64,000 bases of DNA from Lysinibacillus sp. B2A1 (GCA_002973635.1 CP027224.1:1932501-1996500), one strand, 5' to 3'; counted from the first letter of the stretch, positions 28,731-37,168 are shown. Made by a program: numbers and translations. The notes: a model not told the origin generated them from the letters alone.

Positions 28731-29240
28731 ATGGATGTAAGATACCCAATTGGCAAACTACAAGTTCCTGAAAAAGTAACATTTGAAAATATACATGAAT
28801 GGCTAAAGAAAATCGAAACTTACACGACTCGATTAAGAGAAACAGTGGGCTCATTAAATGAAGAGAAATTAAGCAGTACTTATCGTGAGGGTGGCTGGAC
28901 AGTTCGTCAACTTGTTCATCACATTGCAGATTCCCAGTTAAACATGTATCAACGTTTGAAGCTAGCTTTAACAGATGAGAATCCAATAGTACCAGCTTTT
29001 GATGAAGAAAAGTGGGCGATTCAATCAGATACAATGCTTCCTGTAGAACCCTCAATTAAAATGCTAGAAGGTATAAATGAGCGTATCGTTTTTTTAGGAA
29101 ATAATTTAACTGAAGTTCAATTAGATCGAATCTTTACTCACCAGACAAACGGTAAAATAACAGTTGCAACAAAAATGGCAAAGCTAGCTTGGCACGAAGA
29201 GCATCACTTAGCCCACATACAAATCGCATTATCGCAATAA
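28731..29240 (+). CDS. bstA: YfiT/BstA-like DinB-fold bacillithiol transferase
   Basis: The 169-residue four-helix DinB-fold protein begins RYPIGKL and has YREGGWTVRQLVHHIADSQ and WHEEHHLAHIQIAL, which place the three zinc-binding His of YfiT. In Bacillus, YfiT/BstA is a metal-dependent bacillithiol S-transferase. It is shorter at the C-terminus than YfiT by about 8 residues. Ribosome binding site AAAGAGG. Confidence 0.8.
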   Translation: MDVRYPIGKLQVPEKVTFENIHEWLKKIETYTTRLRETVGSLNEEKLSSTYREGGWTVRQLVHHIADSQLNMYQRLKLALTDENPIVPAFDEEKWAIQSDTMLPVEPSIKMLEGINERIVFLGNNLTEVQLDRIFTHQTNGKITVATKMAKLAWHEEHHLAHIQIALSQ

Positions 29241-29386
29241 TACAATTTGTATGGTAGTGACCTAGGTTCGATTGTTTATAAAGAAAAGGGCTCTATTTTT
29301 AAATAATGTTAGATTTTCAGGTTAACCCCGTCCTAAATTTGGAGGGGTTATACTTATTTGAACTTTTAAATTAAACAACTTTAATG

Positions 29387-29505
29387 TCACTCTCCAAAAA
29401 TTTTAAAGGCCCCTTCAAATGGTTTAACGAGTCTGAGTAGCATTTTTAACGTGTAAGCTTCGTTTGGTCCAAGAAACCGGTAAATTCTCCTTTTTGAACA
29501 TGAAG
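29387..29505 (-). pseudogene. Fossil of an ABC-transporter ATPase
   Basis: On the minus strand, KGEFTGFL is followed in the next frame by GPNEAYTLKMLLRLVKPF and GAFKIFGE then stop. This matches the Walker A region of an ABC ATPase (GFLGPNGAGKST...LKMLL.L.KP..G...IFG) with a frameshift and damaged Walker A. Only about 40 codons remain. Confidence 0.5.
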
Positions 29506-29666
29506 TTCGACTCTATAAAGAGAACAAAGTGACAAATTCATTTTATTGTTGCAAATACAACAAAGTGGGTATATATTAAGCTAATACTAATAAGGTTCTT
29601 TGGTCTACTTAGTTCTATATTACGCTATATTAATTAAATTTAATTCGTTAAGGAGAATCAAACAAG

Positions 29667-30116
29667 ATGATGAATTGGCACGTAAAAGAATTTAATCAAT
29701 TAACTACAAAAGAATTATATGAAATATTAAAAGTAAGAGCAGAAGTATTTGTAGTCGAGCAGCAATGTATATTCCAAGATTTAGATTCAAAAGATGAAGT
29801 ATCCTATCATCTGTTTATTGAAGATAATTCTGAAATAGTAGCATATTTAAGAATTTTACCTCCAAATATTTCATACTCAGAAGCAGCGATTGGCAGAGTT
29901 CTCACTAAAGCAGAACATCGAAAGAAAGGCATTTCTAGGAAATTGGTTCAAAATGCTATAAACTTTGTGACAGATAGTTTGGGAGAACAAACTATTAGAA
30001 TTTCTGCACAGGCCTATTTGTTGAAATTTTACAATGATTTAGGATTTGAGTCAGTGTCAGAAGTATACTTGGAGGATGGTATAGAGCACATTGAAATGTT
30101 GTATAAGAAAATGTAG
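29667..30116 (+). CDS. GNAT acetyltransferase, ElaA-like
   Basis: The 149-residue protein has LYEILKVRAEVFVVEQQCIFQDLD at the N-terminus, typical of the ElaA group, and the acetyl-CoA loop IGRVLTKAEHRKKGISRKLV. Substrate unknown. Start behind AAGGAGAATC. It stands alone. Confidence 0.85.
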   Translation: MMNWHVKEFNQLTTKELYEILKVRAEVFVVEQQCIFQDLDSKDEVSYHLFIEDNSEIVAYLRILPPNISYSEAAIGRVLTKAEHRKKGISRKLVQNAINFVTDSLGEQTIRISAQAYLLKFYNDLGFESVSEVYLEDGIEHIEMLYKKM

Positions 30117-30361
30117 ATATTCACTGTATAAACAAAAGTTTTAAACTATTTATCTCATTCATTTTGATAGATGATTATTGCATTTTCTAGTCTAAAAATC
30201 AACTTTATTATTTCTAAAGATTTGTAATTATAAATCGCTTTAGCAAGGCTACATCCGTGTGGGAAAGCAAGCTTGACTTTCATTGTCACTTTGCCAATCA
30301 CAACACCAATTTGATTCATGTTGACCATTCGAATTATTTAAACATTTTCATATTCCCCATC

Positions 30362-30410
30362 TTAAGGCGTCATATGCAGACTTTCTTGCATGTGGCGCCT
30401 TAACATTTTT
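30362..30410 (+). terminator. Intrinsic terminator in intergenic region
   Basis: TTAAGGCG (30362-30369) pairs with CGCCTTAA (30396-30403), with further pairing inside (ATGCA/TGCAT), then CATTTTTT. The 245 bases between the acetyltransferase gene and this hairpin contain no clear gene. Confidence 0.7.
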
Positions 30411-30521
30411 TGTTTGTTCATATTCCGTTCATATTATCGTCATAGAGAATATATCTTCGTCCAATAAGCTATCCTTAATGCTCATATATGATGTCTAATA
30501 AATAGATAGAAAAAGGAGAAG

Positions 30522-31502
30522 ATGAGAGTGAAACTAAAAGAAGAGGTAATGAAAATGAGGATGGGTAAACCACTCATCTTTATGCTTAAAGCAATAGGAG
30601 TTATAGCTATTGCAACAGTACTTTTTCTGGCCATTGTTTTTATTGTTAATATTGTCTGTAACAAATTCGAGCAAGGAAAAATAGATATTTATGGTCAGCC
30701 TGTAACTGTAGACGGGAAGGATATGAATGTCTTCATTCAAGGAGAAGGCGAAGAAACCATCGTGCTTTTACCTGGTTATGGAACAGCAGCACCAGCACTT
30801 GATTTTAAACCACTAGTAGATGAATTATCTCCATTTTACAAAGTTGTTGTAATTGAGCCCTTTGGTTATGGATTAAGTGATCTAACTGAAAAGGAACGAA
30901 GCACAGCGAATATTGTCAGTGAAATACATGAAGCTTTACAACGTCTTCATATTGAACGGTATACTCTAATGGGCCATTCCATTTCAGGCCTTTATGGACT
31001 AGATTATGTGAATAAATATCCAAACGAAGTGAGTGCATTTGTCGGGCTAGATAGCAGTGTTCCAACGATAAGTGAGAAAAAAATTGATTCTTCCATAATA
31101 AGAACTATAAAACTACTTAAAAAATCGGGTTTAGCAAGATTGCAGGTGAAGCTAGGTGATGACCCATACGCGGTACTACCCTATGATGATAAAACAAAAG
31201 AACAAATGAGAATTCTTAAGCACAAAAACATGTATAATCCTAGCCAGTTAAATGAAGCTGAAATTATGTATGAAAATTTTAGAGCAGCTGAAAATTTATC
31301 ATTCCCAAAAAATCTTCCTGTTATATTCTTTATACAAGAGAATCACCCAGTAACTGACAGATGGATACCAGAGCATCAAAAACAAATAAAAGATTCTGAA
31401 CATGGGAAAGTGATGACATTTGAAGGAGATCATTATTTATATCGTACCAAAGCAAAAGAAATTGTAGAAAATTTCAGGGCGTATATGGATGAAATAAAAT
31501 AA
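30522..31502 (+). CDS. Membrane-anchored alpha/beta hydrolase
   Basis: One N-terminal transmembrane helix (about 19-42) precedes an alpha/beta hydrolase with LLPGYGTAAPALDF (oxyanion region), nucleophile elbow MGHSISGLYG, and C-terminal GDHYLYR supplying the catalytic His. The active site probably faces outward. Substrate unknown. Start may be ATG 30522 (AAAAAGGAG with short spacing) or a later in-frame ATG at 30549 or 30558. Confidence 0.82.
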   Translation: MRVKLKEEVMKMRMGKPLIFMLKAIGVIAIATVLFLAIVFIVNIVCNKFEQGKIDIYGQPVTVDGKDMNVFIQGEGEETIVLLPGYGTAAPALDFKPLVDELSPFYKVVVIEPFGYGLSDLTEKERSTANIVSEIHEALQRLHIERYTLMGHSISGLYGLDYVNKYPNEVSAFVGLDSSVPTISEKKIDSSIIRTIKLLKKSGLARLQVKLGDDPYAVLPYDDKTKEQMRILKHKNMYNPSQLNEAEIMYENFRAAENLSFPKNLPVIFFIQENHPVTDRWIPEHQKQIKDSEHGKVMTFEGDHYLYRTKAKEIVENFRAYMDEIK

Positions 31503-31521
31503 TACATTTTATAAGAAGCAC

Positions 31522-31550
31522 TTTACATATACTCAATATTATGTTAAATT
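31522..31550 (+). promoter_or_regulatory. Promoter of cfr-like copy 1
   Basis: TTTACA (31522-31527), 17-base spacer, TAAATT (31545-31550). Both boxes and the spacing are the same at copy 2 (38825-38853). Confidence 0.7.
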
Positions 31551-31585
31551 AATCGATAATAAATTTGACTGGGGAGGTGCAAGCA

Positions 31586-31747
31586 TTGTTAACTGTTTTT
31601 AGAATTCTGTTTGGTAAAAATGTAAAACTTGGAAATGGTTTAGCAGACAAAGGGAGTAGTCTGTCCTTTTTTATGCTATACAACCATATAAAAATAGTTA
31701 TCGGAGCTTTGCCTCTATGCCAAGTAAATTACAAAGTAATGACTTAG
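31586..31747 (+). CDS. Leader peptide of cfr-like copy 1
   Basis: A 53-codon frame starts at TTG 31586 behind the very strong GGGGAGGTG (31571-31579). It reads MLTVFRILFGKNVKLGNG at the start and matches the copy 2 leader through residue 41 except one position (I37 against T37). A missing base after codon 41 changes the frame, so the C-terminus differs. The frame covers the antiterminator arm, so ribosome position should decide whether the terminator at 31787 forms. Confidence 0.65.
   Translation: MLTVFRILFGKNVKLGNGLADKGSSLSFFMLYNHIKIVIGALPLCQVNYKVMT
31696..31707 (+). promoter_or_regulatory. Antiterminator arm, cfr-like copy 1
   Basis: AGTTATCGGAGC, within the leader frame, can pair with GCACCGATAATT in the left arm of the terminator (31788-31799), with one A-A mismatch and one G-T pair. 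Pairing here would disrupt the terminator hairpin. The arm is identical in copy 2. Confidence 0.65.
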
Positions 31748-31786
31748 TGTCCTTATGTATTTGAGCATATTTTTTGTATGAAGTTT

Positions 31787-31816
31787 GGCACCGATAATTC
31801 TATTGGTGCCTTTTTT
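31787..31816 (+). terminator. Attenuator terminator before cfr-like copy 1
   Basis: GGCACCGATA (31787-31796), loop ATTC, TATTGGTGCC (31801-31810), six T. It lies between the leader and the methyltransferase gene, so it must be overcome for expression. Confidence 0.88.
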
Positions 31817-31899
31817 GTGTTTATTTTTAACTAAAGGATAGACAACTCCTTTCTATTTACTCCTATAAAACTAGAGAGTCATATGGAAGGATGAGCATG

Positions 31900-32952
31900 A
31901 TGCAATTAAAACAAAGCAATAAGTATATAAGAATAAACGATTTCTTAAATGAACATAATTACCCTAATTTTAGAAAGAAACAAATATTGAATGCCATTTT
32001 TAAAGAAAGAATAGATAAGTTCAATGAAATGAATGTGCTTCCTAAATCGTTGAGAGAGAAATTAGTTAAAGAATTTGGAGAGTCTATTTTAGATGTTACT
32101 CCTTTAAAGGAACAACATTCTGAGCAAGTTTCAAAAGTCTTATTTGGAATTGCAGGAGATGAAAAAATAGAAACGGTAAATATGAAATATAAAGCTGGTT
32201 GGGAGTCATTTTGTATATCCTCGCAGTGCGGTTGTAATTTTGGTTGTAAATTTTGTGCAACTGGAGATATAGGTTTAAAACGCAACTTAACATCAGATGA
32301 AATTACTGACCAAATTTTGTATTTTCACTTAAAGGGACATTCAATTGATAGTATTTCTTTTATGGGAATGGGAGAAGCATTAGCTAATGTACAAGTTTAT
32401 GATGCTTTAAATGTACTGACAAATTCTGAGTTGTTTGCCTTAAGTCCTCGTAGAATATCGATATCGATTATAGGCATTATTCCGGGTATTGAAAAAATGA
32501 CCCAAAACTATCCGCAGATCAATCTAACGTTTTCATTACATTCTCCTTATAATGAACAGCGGAGCAAGCTAATGCCAATTAATGAACGCTACCCATTATT
32601 GGATGTAATGGATACATTAGATGAGCATATACGTATGACCTCAAGAAAAGTTTACATTGCTTATATTATATTACCAGGAGTAAATGATTCTATTGACCAT
32701 GCAAAAGAAGTAGTAAAACTTTTAAGAGGTAGATATAAGAGAGGGAACCTATTCCATGTAAACATCATTAGGTATAACCCAACTGTTAGTTCACCTATGA
32801 GGTTTGAAGAAGTAAATGAGAATCATGTTGTAAACTTCTATAAAGAATTAAAGTCAGCAGGAATTAACGTTACCATTAGAAGTCAATTTGGTATTGATAT
32901 AGATGCTGCTTGCGGGCAGTTATATGGAAACTATCAAAAAAACAATAATTAA
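31900..32952 (+). CDS. cfr-like: Cfr-type 23S rRNA (adenine2503-C8) methyltransferase, copy 1
   Basis: From the ATG at 31900 the protein has 350 residues and key cysteines fall where they do in Cfr: C112, C116 and C119 (CNFGCKFC, radical SAM cluster) and C338 (IDAACGQLYG, methyl-carrying Cys). The end VTIRSQFGIDIDAACGQLYG is Cfr-like, not RlmN-like. The family adds a methyl to C8 of A2503, protecting the peptidyl-transferase centre from phenicols, lincosamides, oxazolidinones, pleuromutilins and streptogramin A. A GGAAGGATGAG site favours ATG 31900 over 31891. It is about 90% identical to copy 2. The resistance spectrum is inferred from the family. Confidence 0.9.
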   Translation: MQLKQSNKYIRINDFLNEHNYPNFRKKQILNAIFKERIDKFNEMNVLPKSLREKLVKEFGESILDVTPLKEQHSEQVSKVLFGIAGDEKIETVNMKYKAGWESFCISSQCGCNFGCKFCATGDIGLKRNLTSDEITDQILYFHLKGHSIDSISFMGMGEALANVQVYDALNVLTNSELFALSPRRISISIIGIIPGIEKMTQNYPQINLTFSLHSPYNEQRSKLMPINERYPLLDVMDTLDEHIRMTSRKVYIAYIILPGVNDSIDHAKEVVKLLRGRYKRGNLFHVNIIRYNPTVSSPMRFEEVNENHVVNFYKELKSAGINVTIRSQFGIDIDAACGQLYGNYQKNNN

Positions 32953-33262
32953 TAAATAAAAGTGAAAGTAATGTTTAGAACGTGGGAAGTATCCTAAGAG
33001 ATTTGCCTCTCTCACACTAAAGGGATATGTGGGACTTTCCATTATTACAACATCATGTCTGTTTATTATTTATTTTTCTGTAGTTCTAAAGCATACTTCA
33101 AATCAACTAGTTTGTGATTACAAAATTCTGAATGCCTAAAGAAGGTATTTCCTTTGCTGCACATCTTTGAGAAGGGGATGTTGTCGTGTGCATTGCATTT
33201 GAGTTATCCACGACATAGTTCAATATTGACTACACAAAATAATTGATAATTTATTCAAATAA

Positions 33263-33306
33263 AACGGATTTGGACGATAGGCAGTTTCCAAATCCGTTAC
33301 TTTTTT
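33263..33306. terminator. Terminator between cfr-like copy 1 and ferredoxin
   Basis: AACGGATTTGGA (33263-33274) and its exact complement TCCAAATCCGTT (33287-33298), then ACTTTTTT. T-rich sequence also follows on the minus strand, so it may serve both converging genes. The roughly 260 bases between the end of the repeat and this hairpin show no gene. Confidence 0.8.
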
Positions 33307-33411
33307 ATTTATTAATGTTCCAAGTTTTAAAATGCTTATGTATCATGTTTTAATGTAATAAACCCTTCAAAAACATTTGACAGTTAAACATAACCATTAT
33401 CAAATCCCGTT

Positions 33412-33648
33412 TTAGTTTCGAAAATGATTAAGTGCTAATAGGGTTGCCGAATTATATTCAGTAGGCAAATCGTCCTCAAAATAAATAGCCTCTACTGGAC
33501 AAACTAATTCACAAGCACCGCAATCAATGCAAATATCAGGATTAATTACATATTGGGTATCTGTCATAACAATGCAATTTACAGGACAAACATCCAAACA
33601 GACAGCTGCTTTTTCATCCCTACATAATTCTGTAATTACAAAAGCCAT
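33412..33648 (-). CDS. 7Fe/8Fe-type ferredoxin
   Basis: The 78-residue protein has C-x7-C-x3-CP (CRDEKAAVCLDVCP) near the N-terminus, typical of a [3Fe-4S] or atypical first cluster, and a full [4Fe-4S] motif CIDCGACELVCP. A soluble low-potential electron carrier. Ribosome binding site AGGAGG. It starts 11 bases after the ywhD-like gene and so lies in its operon. It could feed electrons to the neighbouring radical SAM enzymes, but that is speculation from position. Confidence 0.9.
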   Translation of the reverse strand: MAFVITELCRDEKAAVCLDVCPVNCIVMTDTQYVINPDICIDCGACELVCPVEAIYFEDDLPTEYNSATLLALNHFRN

Positions 33649-33659
33649 TATAAATCCTC

Positions 33660-34187
33660 CTATCTAGATAGTTGTTGTCTTAATTCTTCAGGTGACTGTT
33701 TCCAGTACTCTTCATTAAATCCAGATAAAAACTGATAAAGTAGTTGTTTCGAATTTATATCTACATGATTCAAGATAAATTTCCCTTTAAGTGCCTTGTC
33801 TAAATAATTTACTTGTTCTGGCAATGATTTATAGCCAAGTTTAATTCGGCGTTCTTCTTTTGATACGCGTACTTCACTTGCTGTACATCCCGCATAAAAA
33901 GGTCCATTTTGAGCAATTTGAATAGCTACCCAAACAATCCAATAACGATTATAATTGTCACTAGCATGAGCTAAATCAGGGGAAAAGCGAACTTTTTTTT
34001 CAATTATACTTCGCCCATGTAAGGCTTCTAAGTCAATAAATACGTGGTTGTTTTCACAATCTATAATAATAGGTGTTACATTATTTAAATCAAGGGTACC
34101 TACTCCATAACCTCCATCTCCATCTGTTGAATCGTTACTTAAAATAGTAAAATGCATTTTTTTTTCATAGAAATCACCTTCAGACAA
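33660..34187 (-). CDS. YwhD-family protein
   Basis: The 175-residue protein contains FTILSNDSTDGDGGYGVGTL, then PIIIDCENNHVFIDLEALHGRS, YWIVWVAIQ and FYAGCTASEVRV, which I recognise as the YwhD family of unknown function. The start is uncertain: the annotated frame opens at TTG 34187 without a good ribosome binding site, whereas the best ATG (34168, 5 bases after AAGGTGA) is one base out of frame because of a run of nine A. Operon with the ferredoxin gene. Confidence 0.65.
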   Translation of the reverse strand: MSEGDFYEKKMHFTILSNDSTDGDGGYGVGTLDLNNVTPIIIDCENNHVFIDLEALHGRSIIEKKVRFSPDLAHASDNYNRYWIVWVAIQIAQNGPFYAGCTASEVRVSKEERRIKLGYKSLPEQVNYLDKALKGKFILNHVDINSKQLLYQFLSGFNEEYWKQSPEELRQQLSR

Positions 34188-34650
34188 TTTGTATTTCTAG
34201 ATTAATATAAGATTGAAATTGTAAGCTCCCAGCATTTTATTTGTTTTGAATAAACCTATACTCTGAATCCTCTAATACTTTTTAATTAATTATTATAAAT
34301 AAAATATACAACTTATTTTCATTTCTTGTCTTCAGGCTTACGTCTGAAATTTTTTGGAATGGTAAGGTTACTATAATAAAGTAATTTGAACTTTAATTTT
34401 GAAAAACGCTAATCATAGTATAGATAGTCAACAGTGTAATCAGCATATAACTGATTTAGAAAAAACAAAAGTGTTTTTCTGAAAGCGGATTTAGAAAATC
34501 CATTTTTATTATATTCTTTAAAATTCTTCACTTTAATTAACAATCCTTTAAACAAGTATTGAATCCTTAATGTTTGATAAGTGTTATGAGAAGCAGATAT
34601 AAGTTATTGAAGGATAATAATTCCTTTTGTCGAATTTTGTTATAGACGAA
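34188..34650. other. Divergent intergenic region
   Basis: About 460 very AT-rich bases between the ywhD-like (-) and kinase-like (+) genes. No gene, repeat or clear promoter could be picked out with confidence. Confidence 0.4.
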
Positions 34651-34663
34651 AGGAGAAATAAAA

Positions 34664-35248
34664 GTGCAAGTTACAAAGTATTTTCATGGACTACCGAAGG
34701 AAAGTCAAAATATTATTTATTCTTATGGAAATGAAAGGATATTGGGTGAAAGTATTAAAATAATACAAAACAATATAAAACGTTCTATTATATTTGATCT
34801 TAATGGGAAAGATATTATTTTAAAAAAATTGTTATCTAAAGGAAAAGGCGACAATGATATTCATGCATTATTAGATCTAAATGATAGCCCTTATTTTCCA
34901 ACGATTTTCGCATATAAGACCAGAGATTTTTTATTTATAGAAAAAGCAAAGGGAAGGCCCTTACCAGAGATTTTAAAAAAGGGTATTTGTCTTACAGAAT
35001 TAAAAATAATTCTTGGTCATTTGGTTAAAGCAAAAAGAGCTATGATGGATGTAAATAGATATGACTATGATTTTAAACTTGAACATATCTTTTGGGATAA
35101 AGAAAATAAGAAAGTTACATGGATCGATTTAGGAATTTGTATGAAAACACCTAAAAAATACTCAGAAGAGGAAAAGGAAAAAAGGATTCAACTATGTATT
35201 ACAAAAATAAAAATCAATTTTTTAATTAATGGTTATGACTTATTTTAA
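34664..35248 (+). CDS. Small protein-kinase-like protein
   Basis: The 194-residue protein shows a reduced kinase fold: a Lys-containing strand (DIILKKLL), a hinge-like FLFIEKAKGRPL, a catalytic-loop-like DYDFKLEHIFWD (D-x-K-x-E-H in place of HxD...N), and TWIDLG as the DFG-like metal site. It resembles RIO/APH-type or bacterial lipopolysaccharide-kinase-like proteins and is much shorter than antibiotic phosphotransferases. Start GTG behind AAAGGAG. Substrate unknown; it sits between the two cfr-like copies. Confidence 0.55.
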   Translation: MQVTKYFHGLPKESQNIIYSYGNERILGESIKIIQNNIKRSIIFDLNGKDIILKKLLSKGKGDNDIHALLDLNDSPYFPTIFAYKTRDFLFIEKAKGRPLPEILKKGICLTELKIILGHLVKAKRAMMDVNRYDYDFKLEHIFWDKENKKVTWIDLGICMKTPKKYSEEEKEKRIQLCITKIKINFLINGYDLF

Positions 35249-35393
35249 ATTTGGGTATACATATTTTAGGGATTTTAGGAAGCGGGGAAAAGCACAACTG
35301 GGTAGCAGTCAATGCACGAAGGAAATTTCTCTAACTGGTTAATGCGAGTTTGAAAATTTCCCAATAGAACTGTTACTTAACTATAGCTACGAA

Positions 35394-35444
35394 TGTATTT
35401 CCAAGAATGATGTATTTCCAAGAATGATGTGTTTACAAGAAGGT
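35394..35444 (+). repeat. 17-bp tandem repeat
   Basis: TGTATTTCCAAGAATGA occurs twice in tandem (35394-35427) with a third degenerate unit after it. Confidence 0.7.
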
Positions 35445-35448
35445 TATG

Positions 35449-35497
35449 CTCCCCTTTAAAGACAGATGCTATAGTCTTTTTTCTAAGGGGAGTTTTT
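35449..35497 (+). terminator. Terminator after kinase-like gene
   Basis: CTCCCCTT (35449-35456) pairs with AAGGGGAG (35485-35492), with inner AAAGAC/GTCTTT pairing and five T after it. Confidence 0.75.
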
Positions 35498-35514
35498 AAT
35501 TGCAAAGCTATGCC

Positions 35515-35952
35515 CTAATTTTCATCTTTTATTTTCCAATCGTTGTATATGATATCCTGAAGAACATTTTTCAGTTGTATAAATTGCTGCTCAGAGATAT
35601 TTGATTGCCTCATTACTTGACGAGACACTTCAGGGAGCTTACGACGAACATTACTTCCTTCCTGTGTTAAATAAATTTGCATTTGTCGTTCGTCATTCCT
35701 GGAACGCTCACGGCAAATGTAACCCTTTGCCTCTAACTTTTTTAGTAACGGTGTTAATGTACCTGAATCTAAAAATAAACGTTGTCCCAACTCTTTCACA
35801 GTTATTTGTTCGTTTTCTTCTAAAGCTAGTAAGGTGATATAACCTGTATAAGTTAGATCATAGGGCTTCAATAATATTGTGTAATGTCGAATGATTTCTT
35901 TTGATGTAGCATACAAAAGAAAGCACAGTTGATTATCTAAATGATTAGGCAT
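35515..35952 (-). CDS. ohrR: OhrR-type MarR-family peroxide sensor
   Basis: The 145-residue winged-helix protein has HLDNQLCFLLYATSKEIIRHY near its start, placing the reactive Cys of OhrR, and the MarR wing RSRNDERQMQIYLT. OhrR represses ohr until organic hydroperoxides oxidise this Cys. It is divergent from ohr and an OhrR operator lies between them. Confidence 0.9.
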   Translation of the reverse strand: MPNHLDNQLCFLLYATSKEIIRHYTILLKPYDLTYTGYITLLALEENEQITVKELGQRLFLDSGTLTPLLKKLEAKGYICRERSRNDERQMQIYLTQEGSNVRRKLPEVSRQVMRQSNISEQQFIQLKNVLQDIIYNDWKIKDEN

Positions 35953-36009
35953 AAAAATCCCCTCTTAAAGTTCTTCTACTACCATTTATATTAAAAATAA
36001 AGTTTCTAC

Positions 36010-36038
36010 TTGTCAAACGCAATTAAATTGTGTACAAT
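36010..36038 (+). promoter_or_regulatory. ohr promoter
   Basis: TTGTCA (36010-36015), 17-base spacer, TACAAT (36033-36038), 60 bases before ohr. The spacer is part of the OhrR operator. Confidence 0.8.
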
Positions 36039-36048
36039 TCAATTTGTA
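36019..36048. promoter_or_regulatory. OhrR operator
   Basis: GCAATTAAATTGTG followed by TACAATTCAATTTGTA closely matches the known Bacillus OhrR site, two tandem TACAATT-AATTGTA inverted repeats. It overlaps the -10 box of ohr. Confidence 0.85.
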
Positions 36049-36098
36049 AAAATTAGATTGTTTGCAATTTAAAATACTAAATAGATTAGAGGTTTTCG

Positions 36099-36506
36099 AT
36101 GATGAAAGAATTATATTCAACTACGATGATTAATAATGGTGGGCGTAGTGGCACATCATATGCAGAGGATCAATCGCTATCTTTAAAAATTGCACCACCT
36201 GGCTCAAAATTAGACAATGTTACAAACCCAGAACAATTATTTGCTGCTGGTTATAGTGCCTGCTTTAATAGTGCATTAGATTTAATTAAACGCCAGAAAA
36301 AACTTAAAAATTCATCAACGATTAAAGCAACAGTTAAATTAATGGAACAAGCTGCTTTTGATTATGTGCTTGCTGTTGTTATCGAAGGACATATTGAAGG
36401 ATTAGCCTTGGAAGAAGCACAGGAATTATTAGAGTTAACTCATACTGTTTGTCCATATTCAAAAGCAACAATGGGAAATATTAATGTAACAATTAAAGCT
36501 GTTTAA
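36099..36506 (+). CDS. ohr: Organic hydroperoxide resistance protein
   Basis: The 135-residue OsmC/Ohr-fold peroxidase has both redox Cys: GYSACFNSAL and HTVCPYSKAT. It reduces organic peroxides with a dithiol cofactor. It begins the ohr-nitroreductase unit and is controlled by the divergent OhrR. Confidence 0.93.
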   Translation: MMKELYSTTMINNGGRSGTSYAEDQSLSLKIAPPGSKLDNVTNPEQLFAAGYSACFNSALDLIKRQKKLKNSSTIKATVKLMEQAAFDYVLAVVIEGHIEGLALEEAQELLELTHTVCPYSKATMGNINVTIKAV

Positions 36507-36533
36507 ATTTTTTTCAAAAAAGAGGGAGATTAC

Positions 36534-37160
36534 ATGTCGTCAACTACACCAGTAAAACAGATTATGCAGGAGCGTAAATCGGTTCGTAAATACAATGCTA
36601 AAACTAAAATATCTCGTGAAACAATAGTGCAGCTACTACAAGATGCTATTTCAGCTCCTTCTTCGAGTAATATGCAACCATGGCGATTTATTGTCATTGA
36701 TGATAAGGAAATTCAAAAGAACATTAATTTCTTTTCATTTAACCAAGAGCAAATAGAAACAGCCTCTGCCATTATCGCTGTCATTGGAGATATTGAAATG
36801 TATGTAAATGCTAAGGAGATTTATGCAAAAAATGCGGAGCTAGGCTATATGCCAGAAGAAATTGCCAAAAAACTTGGACAAGACGCATTAGCAATGTACG
36901 GTTCAGCTTCAACAAAAACATTAGAAAACATAGTACATTTTGATGCTGGCTTAGTATCGATGCAGATAATGTTATTGGCGAAAGAAATGGGTTATGATAC
37001 AGTTCCGATGGGTGGGTTTGATAAAACGAAATTCGCTGAATATATGGAATTACCTGCAAACGAAATACCAATATTATTAATAGCAATTGGTGAAGCAGCA
37101 GCTCCAGCTTATGGTTCTTCTCGTCTTCCAATTGATCGCATTGTAAGATTCAATAAATGA
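36534..37160 (+). CDS. Nitroreductase-family flavoprotein
   Basis: The 208-residue FMN enzyme begins MQERKSVRKYNAKTKISRE and has APSSSNMQPWRFIVI, the FMN-binding region of the NfsB-like family. It reduces nitro compounds or quinones using NAD(P)H. It follows ohr by 28 bases, so it is probably induced by peroxides with ohr. Confidence 0.88.
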   Translation: MSSTTPVKQIMQERKSVRKYNAKTKISRETIVQLLQDAISAPSSSNMQPWRFIVIDDKEIQKNINFFSFNQEQIETASAIIAVIGDIEMYVNAKEIYAKNAELGYMPEEIAKKLGQDALAMYGSASTKTLENIVHFDAGLVSMQIMLLAKEMGYDTVPMGGFDKTKFAEYMELPANEIPILLIAIGEAAAPAYGSSRLPIDRIVRFNK

Positions 37161-37168
37161 ATTTTTAG

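Larger units (their letters stand above)
31507..33002 (+). repeat. Direct repeat, copy 1 of the cfr-like unit
   Basis: Promoter, leader, attenuator, methyltransferase gene and about 35 bases beyond it (AATGTTTAGAACGTGGGAAG) match 38810-40301 in the same orientation. Divergence of several percent and small indels show that the duplication is not recent, or that the copies arrived separately. Confidence 0.85.
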
